Translations under genes and position numbers: made by a program
Assembly (NCBI GenBank): GCA_963593905.1
Contig: CAVBBL010000010.1
Coordinates: 17,212 to 81,211 of the forward strand
Length of the DNA stretch: 64,000 nucleotides
Reading direction: 5' to 3'
Source: CAG-791 sp963593905
Lineage (GTDB): Bacteria; Bacillota; Clostridia; Lachnospirales; Lachnospiraceae
Part shown: positions 35,690 through 45,195 of the stretch, piece after piece
Layout of the letters: every line of letters begins with the position of its first letter
How positions within the stretch are numbered: the first letter of the stretch is position 1
Notes under the pieces: generated by a model
Told to the model about the DNA's origin: nothing
Databases searched by the model: none
Seen by the model: only the letters and a program-made list of their open reading frames with translations

Positions 35690-36777
35690 TTTCTTATAAA
35701 CTGCAGCAGATACGCCTCCCACTGCGGCAGCACCACCTCCGGCGCGTAAACCTCCTGCACCTTTGCCGCTGCCCTTCCCATCTGTTCTCTCAAAGAAGAA
35801 TCCTGCAAGAGCAATCGCAGCTTCTCTGTCAACGCCTTTGTATCCCGCACCGGCACCAGAAAGCCGTTTTCTCCGTCCCTGATCAGCATGGCAGGCCCGC
35901 CGCAGGGGCAGTCCGTGGAAATACAGGCTGTGCCCAGTGCCATGGCCTCTAAAAGAGTATTGGGCATTCCCTCCGTATCCGAAGTCAGCAAGAAAACCGA
36001 TGCTTTTTCCAAAGCCCCCGCCACATCCCGGATACTGCCGGGCAGAGAGACTCTCTCCCCGATGCCAAGCTCTCTCGCCTTTTGCCAAAGTTTTTCCCTT
36101 AATTCCCCGTTGCCGTACAGGATCAGACGGTAATCAGGGAATGCCTCTGCCAATGCGGCAAAAGCCTCTATGGCCATCTGCTGGTTTTTATTTTCATCCA
36201 TGCGGCCCACTGTCACAATGGTCTTCTCCCGCTCTCCTTTCCAGACAGGTCTTATAAAATCTTCGTGGAGAGGATTGGGAAGGATGGTTGTCTTTTTTTG
36301 CACCCTGGGGGGAAAGAACTCCCTGCTCTGCTCTGTCTGCAGAATCACGCCTGCTGCCCACGGAAAAGTCAGAAAGGCCGCCTTTTTCAGTCCTTTCCCC
36401 TCATATTCCAATGCCGGGGTCCCCCGCACCGCTGCCACCACAGGGATGCGGCAGGGACGGGCCGTCAAAAGAGCCATCACATTATTTTTTCCGATAAAGG
36501 AAAGAATCACCTGCGGCCTTTCCTGCTGCCAGATCCGCTTTAGCTTACGATACCGACACCGGAAATTTAACAGACGGCTTTTCCCGGTCTCCTCTTCTGT
36601 CAGGTCGGAGAGCACCCGCCGAATCCCGGAAGGAAGGACATATTCATCCTCATCCCTGTGCTGGGTCACCAAAAGGATCTCATGCCCCTGCTGCTGCAGA
36701 TAGGACATAAGGTTACAGGCTACCCTCTCGGCCCCGGCCTTATGAAGAGAATTGATAAAAAAAGCAATCTTTGCCAT
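35680..36777 (-). CDS. Family 4 glycosyltransferase
   Basis: A 365-residue GT-B enzyme: MAKIAFFINSLHKAGAERVACN (GGAERV-type acceptor loop), TVGRMDENKNQ and donor motif EGMPNTLLEAMALGTACISTDCPCGGP. It closely resembles the GT4 at 39531-40643 over the whole length. Subfamily members near this sequence include GalNAc and galactose transferases, but the donor is unknown. ATG at 36777. The stop codon lies inside a copy of leader hairpin H1. Confidence 0.86.
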   Translation of the reverse strand: MAKIAFFINSLHKAGAERVACNLMSYLQQQGHEILLVTQHRDEDEYVLPSGIRRVLSDLTEEETGKSRLLNFRCRYRKLKRIWQQERPQVILSFIGKNNVMALLTARPCRIPVVAAVRGTPALEYEGKGLKKAAFLTFPWAAGVILQTEQSREFFPPRVQKKTTILPNPLHEDFIRPVWKGEREKTIVTVGRMDENKNQQMAIEAFAALAEAFPDYRLILYGNGELREKLWQKARELGIGERVSLPGSIRDVAGALEKASVFLLTSDTEGMPNTLLEAMALGTACISTDCPCGGPAMLIRDGENGFLVPVRDTKALTEKLRLLLQDSSLREQMGRAAAKVQEVYAPEVVLPQWEAYLLQFIRKPQ

Positions 36778-36861
36778 AAATTCCTTTCCACATCTCTATC
36801 GAGATCATCTGCAGCATTTCCATGATCTACCGCAAGCCTTTCCTCTATCTCTGTCCCAGCG

Positions 36862-38751
36862 CTATCCCAGATAATAGTGATACCACTGCTGGAAGGCAAA
36901 GAAGGACCAGGAAAGCTTGGAGAAATTGGCACCGCTGGCCGGGCCACCGTCCCCCTTCTGTAAATAATCCCCGATGAATTTCGACACAAAATCCGCATCA
37001 AAGATGCCCTGTCTTTTCAGGTAATCATAGCTGGCATAATCTGTGAGCTGCTGCCGAAGAGGTCCCCGCAGCCACTGGTCTAAGGGCACGCCGAAGCCTT
37101 TCTTGGGTCGCTCCAGCATCTGTCTGGGGATATAGTCATAGGCAATATCCTTCAGAATCGCCTTTTTCTCCCCTTTGCGGTATTTAAAAGCGTGGGGAAT
37201 CCGGAAGGAATATTCCATCACTTCCGTATCCAGAATCGGGCAGCGGGTCTCCAGGGAATACTTCATGGAGGCTCTGTCTACCTTACAAAGGATATCCCCG
37301 GGCAAGTAGGTGTCCATATCTAACAGCATCCTTCTCACCTGCCAGTCTCCTGTGGGATAACGGCTCTCTATGGGATAATTGACCGGAACAGTCTCTTTTT
37401 CTCCCTTTACTACCATTTGATGCGCATATTTCACATAGCTGCCGGCGCCGAACTGTGTCTTGGTCTCCTTTTCCCGGTTGGCTGCCACCACCCGTACCCG
37501 GAAGGGGAGCTTTTCCTCCAGATGACGTCCGCCTCCGATGGGCAGTCCGCCTGCGGCGTGTACCAACGCTCCTGCCGGGTCTAACAGCTGCGCCTGCCTT
37601 ACATTTTCATAGATGCTGTAGCCGCAGTAAAACTCATCGCCCCCGTCTCCGGAAAGGGCTACTGTCACATGTTCCTTCGCCAGCGCCGAGACCAGCATAG
37701 TGGGAATCTGGGAGCTGTCCGCGAAGGGCTCGTCGAAATATTTCGGTATGCTCTCCACCAGGTCAAACATCTCCGGCTCATCGATATAGAGCTCGGTGTG
37801 CCGGGTGCCCAGATGCTTTGCCACTTCTCTGGCATAGCCCGCCTCATCGTACTTTTTTTCCTTAAAGCCGATGGAGAAAGTAGAAAGGGGAATATCCGAC
37901 TGTTCCTGCGCCATGGCAGAGATCAGGGAGGAATCATATCCGCCGCTCAAAAACGCCCCCAAAGGCACATCTGCGATCATCCGTTTTGCCGTGGCTTTCT
38001 GCAGCTTTTCCTTTAATTCCTGCTTGGCCTGGGCGTAGTCCTTTACAGGATCCTTACTCATCCGGGCATAGACATCTGCCACATCCCAGTACTTTTCGGT
38101 GGTGACACACCCGCCTTGAAAGGTGAGGATCGTCCCGGGCTCTACCTTATAAACATCCTCAAAGATACTCTCCGGAGCATTGATATACTGCTGATAGAGA
38201 TAACGGGGAAGGATATCCAGACGGATCTTTTTAGAAAAGCCGGGGCATGCCATCAAGGGCTTGCACTCGGAGCCAAAAACCAGATTGCCGTTCTCTATCC
38301 AATAGTACAGGGGCTTTTTGCCGATGCGGTCTCTGGCCAGAAAGAGTGTCTGCAGCTTTCTGTCATAGAGCGCAATAGCAAACATGCCGTTTAACCGCTT
38401 TATGCAGTCGATGCCCCATTTTAAGTATGCTGCCAGGATCACCTCTGTGTCACAGGTTGACCGAAACGAATAATCAGAGAGTTCCTCTTTAAGCTCCTGA
38501 AAATTGTAGATTTCTCCGTTAAAGACCACCGTCACCCTGCCGTCTCCCGCATGCATAGGCTGATGTCCCAGAGGAGAAAGATCCAGAATAGACAAACGAC
38601 GCTGGGCCATGCCTACCCGATAGCCATCCGCCGCCTCATAGATCTCTGCACCGCTGTCATTAGGGCCTCTGTGATACATGGTATCATTCATGGCTGTCAA
38701 TTGTTCTTTTGTGATGGTCCTTCTGGACATGAAACCGCAAATTCCGCACAT
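36862..38751 (-). CDS. asnB: Asparagine synthase-like glutamine amidotransferase (second copy)
   Basis: A 629-residue protein with MCGICGFM (Cys2 nucleophile) and LSGGYDSSLISAMA, the canonical SGGxDS loop that the other copy lacks. The C-terminal synthase half has ALSGDGGDEFYCGY. It is clearly paralogous to the product of 32501-34393 but well diverged. Two such genes in one locus suggest two amidation steps or different acceptors; plain asparagine synthesis remains possible. ATG at 38751; the upstream deacetylase-like gene starts a new closely packed block. Confidence 0.86.
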   Translation of the reverse strand: MCGICGFMSRRTITKEQLTAMNDTMYHRGPNDSGAEIYEAADGYRVGMAQRRLSILDLSPLGHQPMHAGDGRVTVVFNGEIYNFQELKEELSDYSFRSTCDTEVILAAYLKWGIDCIKRLNGMFAIALYDRKLQTLFLARDRIGKKPLYYWIENGNLVFGSECKPLMACPGFSKKIRLDILPRYLYQQYINAPESIFEDVYKVEPGTILTFQGGCVTTEKYWDVADVYARMSKDPVKDYAQAKQELKEKLQKATAKRMIADVPLGAFLSGGYDSSLISAMAQEQSDIPLSTFSIGFKEKKYDEAGYAREVAKHLGTRHTELYIDEPEMFDLVESIPKYFDEPFADSSQIPTMLVSALAKEHVTVALSGDGGDEFYCGYSIYENVRQAQLLDPAGALVHAAGGLPIGGGRHLEEKLPFRVRVVAANREKETKTQFGAGSYVKYAHQMVVKGEKETVPVNYPIESRYPTGDWQVRRMLLDMDTYLPGDILCKVDRASMKYSLETRCPILDTEVMEYSFRIPHAFKYRKGEKKAILKDIAYDYIPRQMLERPKKGFGVPLDQWLRGPLRQQLTDYASYDYLKRQGIFDADFVSKFIGDYLQKGDGGPASGANFSKLSWSFFAFQQWYHYYLG

Positions 38752-38760
38752 AGGCTGCTC

Positions 38761-39513
38761 CTATTTATCCTTTATAAACTGGTCTCTGTACTGGGCGAAG
38801 TCCTTGCACTCATTGTCAATCGAATCGATGAGCTCCAGATATTTTTCATCGATCAGGGTTCGGAAATTGTCAAAATTATCATAGCCCTTCTTCGTCCAGG
38901 CAAAGGGATGGGTCAGAATCTGTATCTTCTTGTGGTTTCTGATATTCTCTGCATCCGGATAACCATAGCGCCAGATGTGATTGGCATCGGACATATATTT
39001 GACTTCCAGCTTCGATTCCGGCGTAGCCTTGGGATCAAAGGTAAAGAAATCATCCTGATACGCATTTAAGATTCCTGGAATCTTGATATTGGCTGCCAGT
39101 ACATCCGGAGAAGGTCTGTGAATGGAAAACCACTTCACCTCAAATCCCAGCATATTGCTGAGCATGTCCATCTCCTGCTTGATGCGGCTGCGGATCAGTT
39201 CTATGTCTGTCATGCCGTTTAAGGCAAAGTGCAGACCGATGTACTGTCCCCGCTCATGCATATCCGTCAGAATATCTCTGTTCTTCCTGGAAAGAATGTT
39301 GTAGGAATTGTTGGTCCACTGGAAGAAATAGACGGAGCGAAAATCCATGCTCTCCTCCACCTTGGAAAGTGCCTGGGCCCGCTCCACGGAATACTCCACG
39401 TCATGGCGCATCAGGATAAAGGAATCCCGCTGCAGTGCCTCCTCATAGTTAGCCTGCAGTCCCGTCTCTTTGATCAGTCTGATGATCTCCCGATAGTCGT
39501 TAAATGAAAACAT
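38761..39513 (-). CDS. Polysaccharide deacetylase-like protein
   Basis: A 250-residue protein without signal peptide. ILMRHDVEYSVERA holds the His-Asp of the NodB motif 1 region, YIGLHFALNG is a second metal-site candidate, and SIHRPSP and LTHPFAW follow in the usual order. Family members remove N-acetyl groups from sugars or are inactive relatives. The cytoplasmic location suggests it acts on a precursor or lipid-linked sugar. ATG at 39513. Confidence 0.55.
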   Translation of the reverse strand: MFSFNDYREIIRLIKETGLQANYEEALQRDSFILMRHDVEYSVERAQALSKVEESMDFRSVYFFQWTNNSYNILSRKNRDILTDMHERGQYIGLHFALNGMTDIELIRSRIKQEMDMLSNMLGFEVKWFSIHRPSPDVLAANIKIPGILNAYQDDFFTFDPKATPESKLEVKYMSDANHIWRYGYPDAENIRNHKKIQILTHPFAWTKKGYDNFDNFRTLIDEKYLELIDSIDNECKDFAQYRDQFIKDK

Positions 39514-39530
39514 AGCTGCTTCCTCCCTGC

Positions 39531-40643
39531 TTATGCCTTTTTACTCTTCTGTATGGTCATCTCCAGATATTCCTTCCACTGGGCAAACACAGCCTCCGGA
39601 TTGGCAATTTCCTCGATCTTTCTGGCATTGTCCCCCAGCCGCTCCGCCAGCTCCCTGTCCTCTATGAGCCGACAGATTCCGTCCGCCATGGCCTGCGGGT
39701 CCTTGATGGGAATGAGCAACGCATTTTCTTCGTTGCGGATGACCGTCCGAGGTCCCCCGCAGGGACAGTCTGTGGCTACGATGGGCATTCCCAGCGCCAT
39801 CGCCTCCAGCAGGGCATTGGGCATACCCTCCCAGTCTGACGAAAAAGCATAGACCGATCCTCTGATCAGTTCCTGCTCCAGAGAATCGCTGGCTCCCATG
39901 AGCCGGATCCATTCTTCGGCGTGCTTTTCTGCAATGATCTTTTCCAGGATTTCCTTCGTGCCGTCTCCGGAATCCCCGCCATAAATCTTTAATACGTAAT
40001 CCGGGTGCTTTTCATGTACCCTGGAAAAAGCTTCCAGCAGCATAGGCTGGTTCTTGAAATCCACTAATCTGGCAGACTGCACTACGGTCTTCTCTCTCTT
40101 TGCAGGCTTTGGCACGCCGATATACTTGGGATTCAGGGGATTTAAGATCACTGTGGAATTCTCCTGCAGATAAGGCCTGAAGAATTCTTTTTGCCCTGTG
40201 GTCTGAAATACGCAGCCCGCTGCTCTGGGAAAAAGCAGGGGAATCTGTACCTTATCAGAAATAGCATCGTAGTGTCCCACCGGATCCGTGCGTATGGAAA
40301 TCACCACCGGAACTCCTGTGCCGGGGCAGGCCATGAGCGCTCTGTAATTTGCCCGCTGGGCAAATGCAATGAGCACGTCCGGCTTTTCCTTTACCATGAA
40401 TTCCTTCAGATAACGGACTCTGCGGAAGAATTTATCCACACGGCCTCTCTTCTCATCCTCCGGTTTTAAACCCACCACCACACGATGCACTCTCTCATCC
40501 AGAGCAAACTCGTTTTCTCCGATCCACTCCGTCGCTACAAAGACCTCATAGCCTTCCTTGGCGAATTGATTGGCCAGATTGGATACCACCCGTTCTGCGC
40601 CGCCCTGTTCCAGACAATTCAGGTGAAAAGCGATCTTCTTCAC
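39531..40643 (-). CDS. Family 4 glycosyltransferase
   Basis: A 370-residue GT-B enzyme: KKIAFHLNCLEQGGAERVVSNL, QSARLVDFKNQ and donor motif EGMPNALLEAMALGMPIVATDCPCGGP. It is a paralogue of the GT4 at 35680-36777 and of the C-terminal half of the fusion at 40662-43325. GTG start at 40643 with GAGGAG six bases upstream. Donor unknown. Confidence 0.86.
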   Translation of the reverse strand: MKKIAFHLNCLEQGGAERVVSNLANQFAKEGYEVFVATEWIGENEFALDERVHRVVVGLKPEDEKRGRVDKFFRRVRYLKEFMVKEKPDVLIAFAQRANYRALMACPGTGVPVVISIRTDPVGHYDAISDKVQIPLLFPRAAGCVFQTTGQKEFFRPYLQENSTVILNPLNPKYIGVPKPAKREKTVVQSARLVDFKNQPMLLEAFSRVHEKHPDYVLKIYGGDSGDGTKEILEKIIAEKHAEEWIRLMGASDSLEQELIRGSVYAFSSDWEGMPNALLEAMALGMPIVATDCPCGGPRTVIRNEENALLIPIKDPQAMADGICRLIEDRELAERLGDNARKIEEIANPEAVFAQWKEYLEMTIQKSKKA

Positions 40644-40661
40644 AGTTCTCTCCTCTATTCT

Positions 40662-43325
40662 CTATCTAATATACTTGAAATAAGACCGGCAGGCCTCTGT
40701 ATAGGCTTCCTCCGAAAAATCCGCCGCTCTTTTTCCCGCCAGCAGGCTGTACTTCTCCCAGATCCGTGTATCCTCCAAAATCCACTGCATCTTCTCTGCC
40801 AGCTGCTGATCCTCTGTGGGCATATGCGCTGCCACAAGATCCTTTTCTTCGGAAAGCGGCGGTATCAGAATACCATATTCTTCATTCTCTGCGGCGTTTT
40901 CTTTTTGGGATCTATCCTCTGCGTCGTTCGCAGTTCCGGGTGCCAGGATCTCTCTGGGACCTGTCTTACAGTCTGCGGCAATCACCGGCACGCCCAGGGC
41001 CATAGCCTCCAGCAGGGCATTGGGGAAGCCTTCATGGATAGAGCTCAAAACATACAGCTTTGCATGCTGCAAAATGGCAGAGGGATTCCTGCTGACACCG
41101 GTACAGAAAAGATCCTCCTGTATGTGCAGCTGCTCGGCCAACGTCCTGTACTGGGCAAAATCTCCCTCTCCGATGAGGACCAGACCGGGATGCTTCCCCC
41201 CGCTGCCCTCGGCATGCTCCTGCGTGACTGGGATGTCTGCCGGCTGTGCATGACTTTCCGCCTCTTCGGCGTCTGCCTGCTCCGCTGCAGACGGCACTGT
41301 ATCCAATAAGGAAAATGCCTTCACCAGATGCCAGAACCCCTTCACATCATCCTCTCTGCCCATACTCATGATCAGAGGATCGTGACTTTCCAAGAAGTGC
41401 TTCAGAGCCTCTGTCGTTTCCGCCGGCAGACCGTAATCCTGTTTTTCTTTTCCAATCAGCGGACTCGCAATAGGATTGTACAGGGTAAATGTGTCCTCGC
41501 AGTGATAATCTCGCCGCAGCACCTGCTCAATCTCAGCCGAGCAGCACGCTACTGCATCAGATCTTTTACAGAAAAGCCGGATCTTAGAGGGATTATCCAG
41601 GTCCAGGTAACTGCGAATACCGGTGATGGTGCGCCCTGTGGTGTTTGCATAGCTATTCGCCAGATTAGCGGTCTGTCCGAAGCTATAGGCAATGTCAATG
41701 CCCATCTCTTTTTTCAGCTTCTTTAATGCCCTGACACGCCTGTAAAGATTCAGGATCTTAGCGGCTTTTCCGGATCTGGCCCCCAGATGCAGATTGATCA
41801 CCTGCAATCCGGTGATGTCATAGGCAATATCTGCATCATCAAAGATCACAATGGTACATTGAAAATAAGGCTCCAGCAGTCTGGCAGTCTTGACGCAGAC
41901 CCGTTCAAAGCCTCCCTGATGCAGCATAGGCGTCAGCAGCATCAGTTTGGGATCCGTCAGATGCTGATACCATCTCTGCATCTGCAACGCCTGTCTTCTG
42001 ATATCAAATCCAGCCTCTCCCAACGCTTCCTGCGCCTGTGCAGAGCGTCTCTTCCTTTCGCTCTCATAAGCTGCAGGTTCTGTTTCCGGCTTCTTTTCCA
42101 TCACTTCTGTCTTTATGATAGGAACCGGCCGCGATGTTTCGCCTGTCTTCTTTGAAGGTGCTTCTTCGTCCCAAAATGCTCCGTCCGTTCCTTTGCCGCA
42201 CAGCTGCAGAACTCTCCTTACCCACTTCTCTGTCTCTAAGGGCAGACTCTCCACCGCATCGGTGATGCAGACCTCTTTGGTGATCCGATCGGAAATCAGG
42301 CAGGGAAGACCTGCCGCCTGGGCCTCGATGACGGTACCCGGCACTCCCTCATACAGAGAGGGAAAACAAAAAAGATCCATGCCCTGATAAAGCATAGCCG
42401 TGCGCTCTCTGGGGCATTGGCCTGCAAAGACAGCTTTATCCAGAAGTCTTCTCTCTGCCAGCTGCTCTTTGATCTCCTTTTCCAGTTTTCCCTGTCCCAC
42501 AAACAGAAGTCTAAAATCCGCTTTGCTCTCTTTCTGCTTTGTCAGCTCTTCCAGGAGCTGTACCAGGAAGCCATGATTTTTCATGGCATCAAAGCGGCCC
42601 ACATGACCGAGGACGACAGCATCCTCCGGGATGTCGTACTCTTTTCTAATCTGTGCTCTGACCTGCGGATCGAATCGATAGCTGTGGATCTCCAGTGCAT
42701 TGGGAATCACCCGAACCCTGCCGCTGTCGGAGACGGCACGTCCGTAAGCGCTGATGCCGGATTCCACTGAGCAGGCCAGCAAATGGTCCGCACGGTGCGC
42801 CAGCGGCGCCCGCAGGGCTCTGGTAGCCAGTCCTTTGATGCCTGCGTCCACACCGGCACTGCGGACATGCGAGATGGTCGCAGGAATGCCGCTTTTCTTT
42901 GCAATGGGCAAATAGATGGAGGCAGTGCTGGTCATATGTCCTTCCACAGCCGTCCATCCCCCATGAGTGGCAAAGAAGCGCTCCGCTGCCCTTCTGTACG
43001 CGCCTAAATTCCGCCCGTTAAACCGGGGAAGCGCATAGATCTCTCCTCCCAGGGACCGCACTTCGTCATCAAAATATTCCTTGGCACGTCCTGCCATCAG
43101 GGTCTGTGAGCAGTCATCCTCTGCACCGGGCACCGGCGTGGTATGCACCAGAAAATCGAATTGCACCTGCTCCCTGTCAATATGCCGATACAGATCCATG
43201 ATGCGACTCTCAGCACCGCCCATATTGAGCACACCCAGCACATGCAGGATGCGAATGGGCTGTCCCGGTATCTGTCTGTCTTCTTTCTCTGTTTGCCGGT
43301 TTTCGTATTTCACCGTATTATCCAT
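40662..43325 (-). CDS. Tandem GT4-GT4 fusion glycosyltransferase
   Basis: An 887-residue protein with two complete GT4 domains. Domain 1 (about 20-370) has VLGVLNMGGAESRIMDLY, GHVGRFDAMKNH and EGVPGTVIEAQAAGLP. Domain 2 (about 465-887) has TPMLHQGGFERVCVKTARLL, SMGREDDVKGF and EGFPNALLEAMALGVP. Between them is a charged linker of about 90 residues rich in Glu, Lys and Ala. A second low-complexity acidic insert lies in domain 2 (about 695-725). ATG at 43325 has GAGGA before it and is preferred to the ATG at 43337. Each domain keeps its donor motif, so both may be active. Confidence 0.88.
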   Translation of the reverse strand: MDNTVKYENRQTEKEDRQIPGQPIRILHVLGVLNMGGAESRIMDLYRHIDREQVQFDFLVHTTPVPGAEDDCSQTLMAGRAKEYFDDEVRSLGGEIYALPRFNGRNLGAYRRAAERFFATHGGWTAVEGHMTSTASIYLPIAKKSGIPATISHVRSAGVDAGIKGLATRALRAPLAHRADHLLACSVESGISAYGRAVSDSGRVRVIPNALEIHSYRFDPQVRAQIRKEYDIPEDAVVLGHVGRFDAMKNHGFLVQLLEELTKQKESKADFRLLFVGQGKLEKEIKEQLAERRLLDKAVFAGQCPRERTAMLYQGMDLFCFPSLYEGVPGTVIEAQAAGLPCLISDRITKEVCITDAVESLPLETEKWVRRVLQLCGKGTDGAFWDEEAPSKKTGETSRPVPIIKTEVMEKKPETEPAAYESERKRRSAQAQEALGEAGFDIRRQALQMQRWYQHLTDPKLMLLTPMLHQGGFERVCVKTARLLEPYFQCTIVIFDDADIAYDITGLQVINLHLGARSGKAAKILNLYRRVRALKKLKKEMGIDIAYSFGQTANLANSYANTTGRTITGIRSYLDLDNPSKIRLFCKRSDAVACCSAEIEQVLRRDYHCEDTFTLYNPIASPLIGKEKQDYGLPAETTEALKHFLESHDPLIMSMGREDDVKGFWHLVKAFSLLDTVPSAAEQADAEEAESHAQPADIPVTQEHAEGSGGKHPGLVLIGEGDFAQYRTLAEQLHIQEDLFCTGVSRNPSAILQHAKLYVLSSIHEGFPNALLEAMALGVPVIAADCKTGPREILAPGTANDAEDRSQKENAAENEEYGILIPPLSEEKDLVAAHMPTEDQQLAEKMQWILEDTRIWEKYSLLAGKRAADFSEEAYTEACRSYFKYIR

Positions 43326-43410
43326 GTAATTCCTCATGTGCCAATCCGTTTTATCTGCATTTCCGGTAAAGTCCGACGCAGCCTCTTCCCTCTAAGAAAG
43401 CTTGGCCAAA

Positions 43411-44157
43411 CTATCTCTTCGCTTTCTTTGCTTTATAGCAGACCAGCAGTCTCTTTGCCGTGGCCATGCCGTATTCCTTCAAGTGCCCCGGCAGGCCTCT
43501 TTTCCGGACCTGCATATAAATATACTCCGGGTAAGGCAGCAGTTCCTGGGTTTGAAAGATCTTTTCATACTTATCAAAATCGCTCTCCGTCATGGTATTG
43601 GCATGTACTACCAATGTAGAGGCTCCCTCTTTCGTCCGCAGTGTACGCTCCATTTGAAACGAAATGGGATAAAACGTCATGCCCCTGTACCGGTAAGGAC
43701 CTTTGCCAAAACCATCCGTCATCCTGGTAAAACCGGCTGCCTGCAGTGCCTTTAAGGTATTGGCATCATAGGAATGAGCCGGCGCCATAAAAAAGTCCGT
43801 GACGATGCCATGGCTCTCCAGAATCCTCTTTCCCTCCCTGATCATCCGTGCCTGCTCCTCATAGGGAACACCGGCAAATTCCGAGAAACAGTTAAGGGGA
43901 AAGAGTCCGCCCTTCTGGGTCGTGTAAATATGATGACAGCCGTGCATAGCCAGAATCCATCCCTGCTCCTGCAATTCCCTCATCTGCTGCCAGAAGTCCT
44001 CTCTCTCCGGATTTCTGGTCAGATTCGGATCCTGATTATCCGGTACAATACCGATCAGGGGCTTTACATGATATTTTTCCATCAATGCCCGAAAGCGATT
44101 GAACTTATCCCAATCCATGTCGGGTGTGATGTCATCCATTCTGATCGCAATTTTCAT
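43411..44157 (-). CDS. NodB-like polysaccharide deacetylase (DUF2334-like)
   Basis: A 248-residue protein with IAIRMDDITPDMDWD (Asp-Asp of motif 1), ILAMHGCHHIY (HxxHH-type metal ligands), FMAPAHSYD and LVVHANTMTE, in family order. DUF2334-type proteins are cytoplasmic NodB-fold deacetylases of uncertain substrate. ATG at 44157. It sits beside the sugar formyltransferase; deacetylation would free an amino group which formylation could then cap, but this pairing is inference. Confidence 0.7.
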   Translation of the reverse strand: MKIAIRMDDITPDMDWDKFNRFRALMEKYHVKPLIGIVPDNQDPNLTRNPEREDFWQQMRELQEQGWILAMHGCHHIYTTQKGGLFPLNCFSEFAGVPYEEQARMIREGKRILESHGIVTDFFMAPAHSYDANTLKALQAAGFTRMTDGFGKGPYRYRGMTFYPISFQMERTLRTKEGASTLVVHANTMTESDFDKYEKIFQTQELLPYPEYIYMQVRKRGLPGHLKEYGMATAKRLLVCYKAKKAKR

Positions 44158-44254
44158 AGTTACCTCTAATCATGAGAGCAGGTTCTCGTCGATATCTTTG
44201 GTCTTGGGCCTTTTATCTTTGGTCTTTGGCCTTTTGTATTTGGTATTGTCCTAT

Positions 44255-45184
44255 TTATTGCAAGGTTTCCCCTGTCTGCAATGTTCTTTGGCTTTCTGTC
44301 TCATAGCGGTCGATTCGCAATGAACCATCCACCGTGCGGATGATCAGTTTGCCGTCAAATACATCCACCACTTCGCCGGGCGCATAGTCCGAAAAATCTA
44401 TCATCTCATCAAAGGGATGGGCCTCCCAGACAGTCACCTTTTCCTCCCCCACATAGCAGAAGGCGCCGGGAAAAGGCGCTGCCACGCCTCGTATCAGATT
44501 GTAGATTTCTCTGGTGCGTCTATGGAAATCAATCTTTCCATCTGCTGCCGTGCGCTTCTGGTACCAGGAATCAAAATCTCTGGAATCTGTGCGGATGGGA
44601 ATCTCCCCGCCCTGCTGATAACAGGTAATCAGTTTTCTGATCAGATTCTTGGAGCAGATCATATTCTTATACTGCGCAGTGCGGATATCATCGTGTTCAC
44701 TGATCTGAAACATCTCTGTGGCAAAAATATTGGGACTGTCTGCCTTCTCGTCGTAGCGAAACAGATTTAAGTTAAACCGCGTATCCCCCAGAATCATCGA
44801 CCAGTTAAGCGGCGAGCGTCCACGGCCGAAGGGCAGATAGCCGCAATTGCCATGAAATCCATAAATACCCTTGGAAAAAGCATCTAATACCTTGGGGGGA
44901 ATCAGCCGCTGCCATCCCACGACGATGCCCAGTTCAAAGGTATTTTCCTCTAAAAAAGCGTTCGTCTTATCGTCATTTAAAAAATAGCTGTCTGCCTCAA
45001 AAACCGGAATGCCATAGCGCTGCGTCAGAAAAGAAAGTCCCTTAAAGCCGGAGACCTGATTGTGCTCCAGCACCTTGGGCGCGATGGTGATGACCAGGTC
45101 CACCGGACACAATGTATTCTGTATAAATTCGATGATATTTTCGGAAGTATCCTTGACGCCGAATACTACTACCTTATAATGCAT
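44255..45184 (-). CDS. Formyltransferase family protein (probable sugar N-formyltransferase)
   Basis: A 309-residue protein with the Fmt/ArnA-N-like fold. The core reads GFHGNCGYLPFGRGRSPLNW, corresponding to the NxHxSLLPxYRG block, and LFRYDEKADSPNIF carries the conserved Asp. The His is kept, but the Asn two residues before it is Gly here. A C-terminal domain follows (from about 225), as in Fmt. Relatives in glycan loci formylate amino sugars using N10-formyl-tetrahydrofolate. ATG at 45184 follows a type B leader. Confidence 0.75.
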   Translation of the reverse strand: MHYKVVVFGVKDTSENIIEFIQNTLCPVDLVITIAPKVLEHNQVSGFKGLSFLTQRYGIPVFEADSYFLNDDKTNAFLEENTFELGIVVGWQRLIPPKVLDAFSKGIYGFHGNCGYLPFGRGRSPLNWSMILGDTRFNLNLFRYDEKADSPNIFATEMFQISEHDDIRTAQYKNMICSKNLIRKLITCYQQGGEIPIRTDSRDFDSWYQKRTAADGKIDFHRRTREIYNLIRGVAAPFPGAFCYVGEEKVTVWEAHPFDEMIDFSDYAPGEVVDVFDGKLIIRTVDGSLRIDRYETESQRTLQTGETLQ

Positions 45185-45195
45185 ATTTCCCTCAT

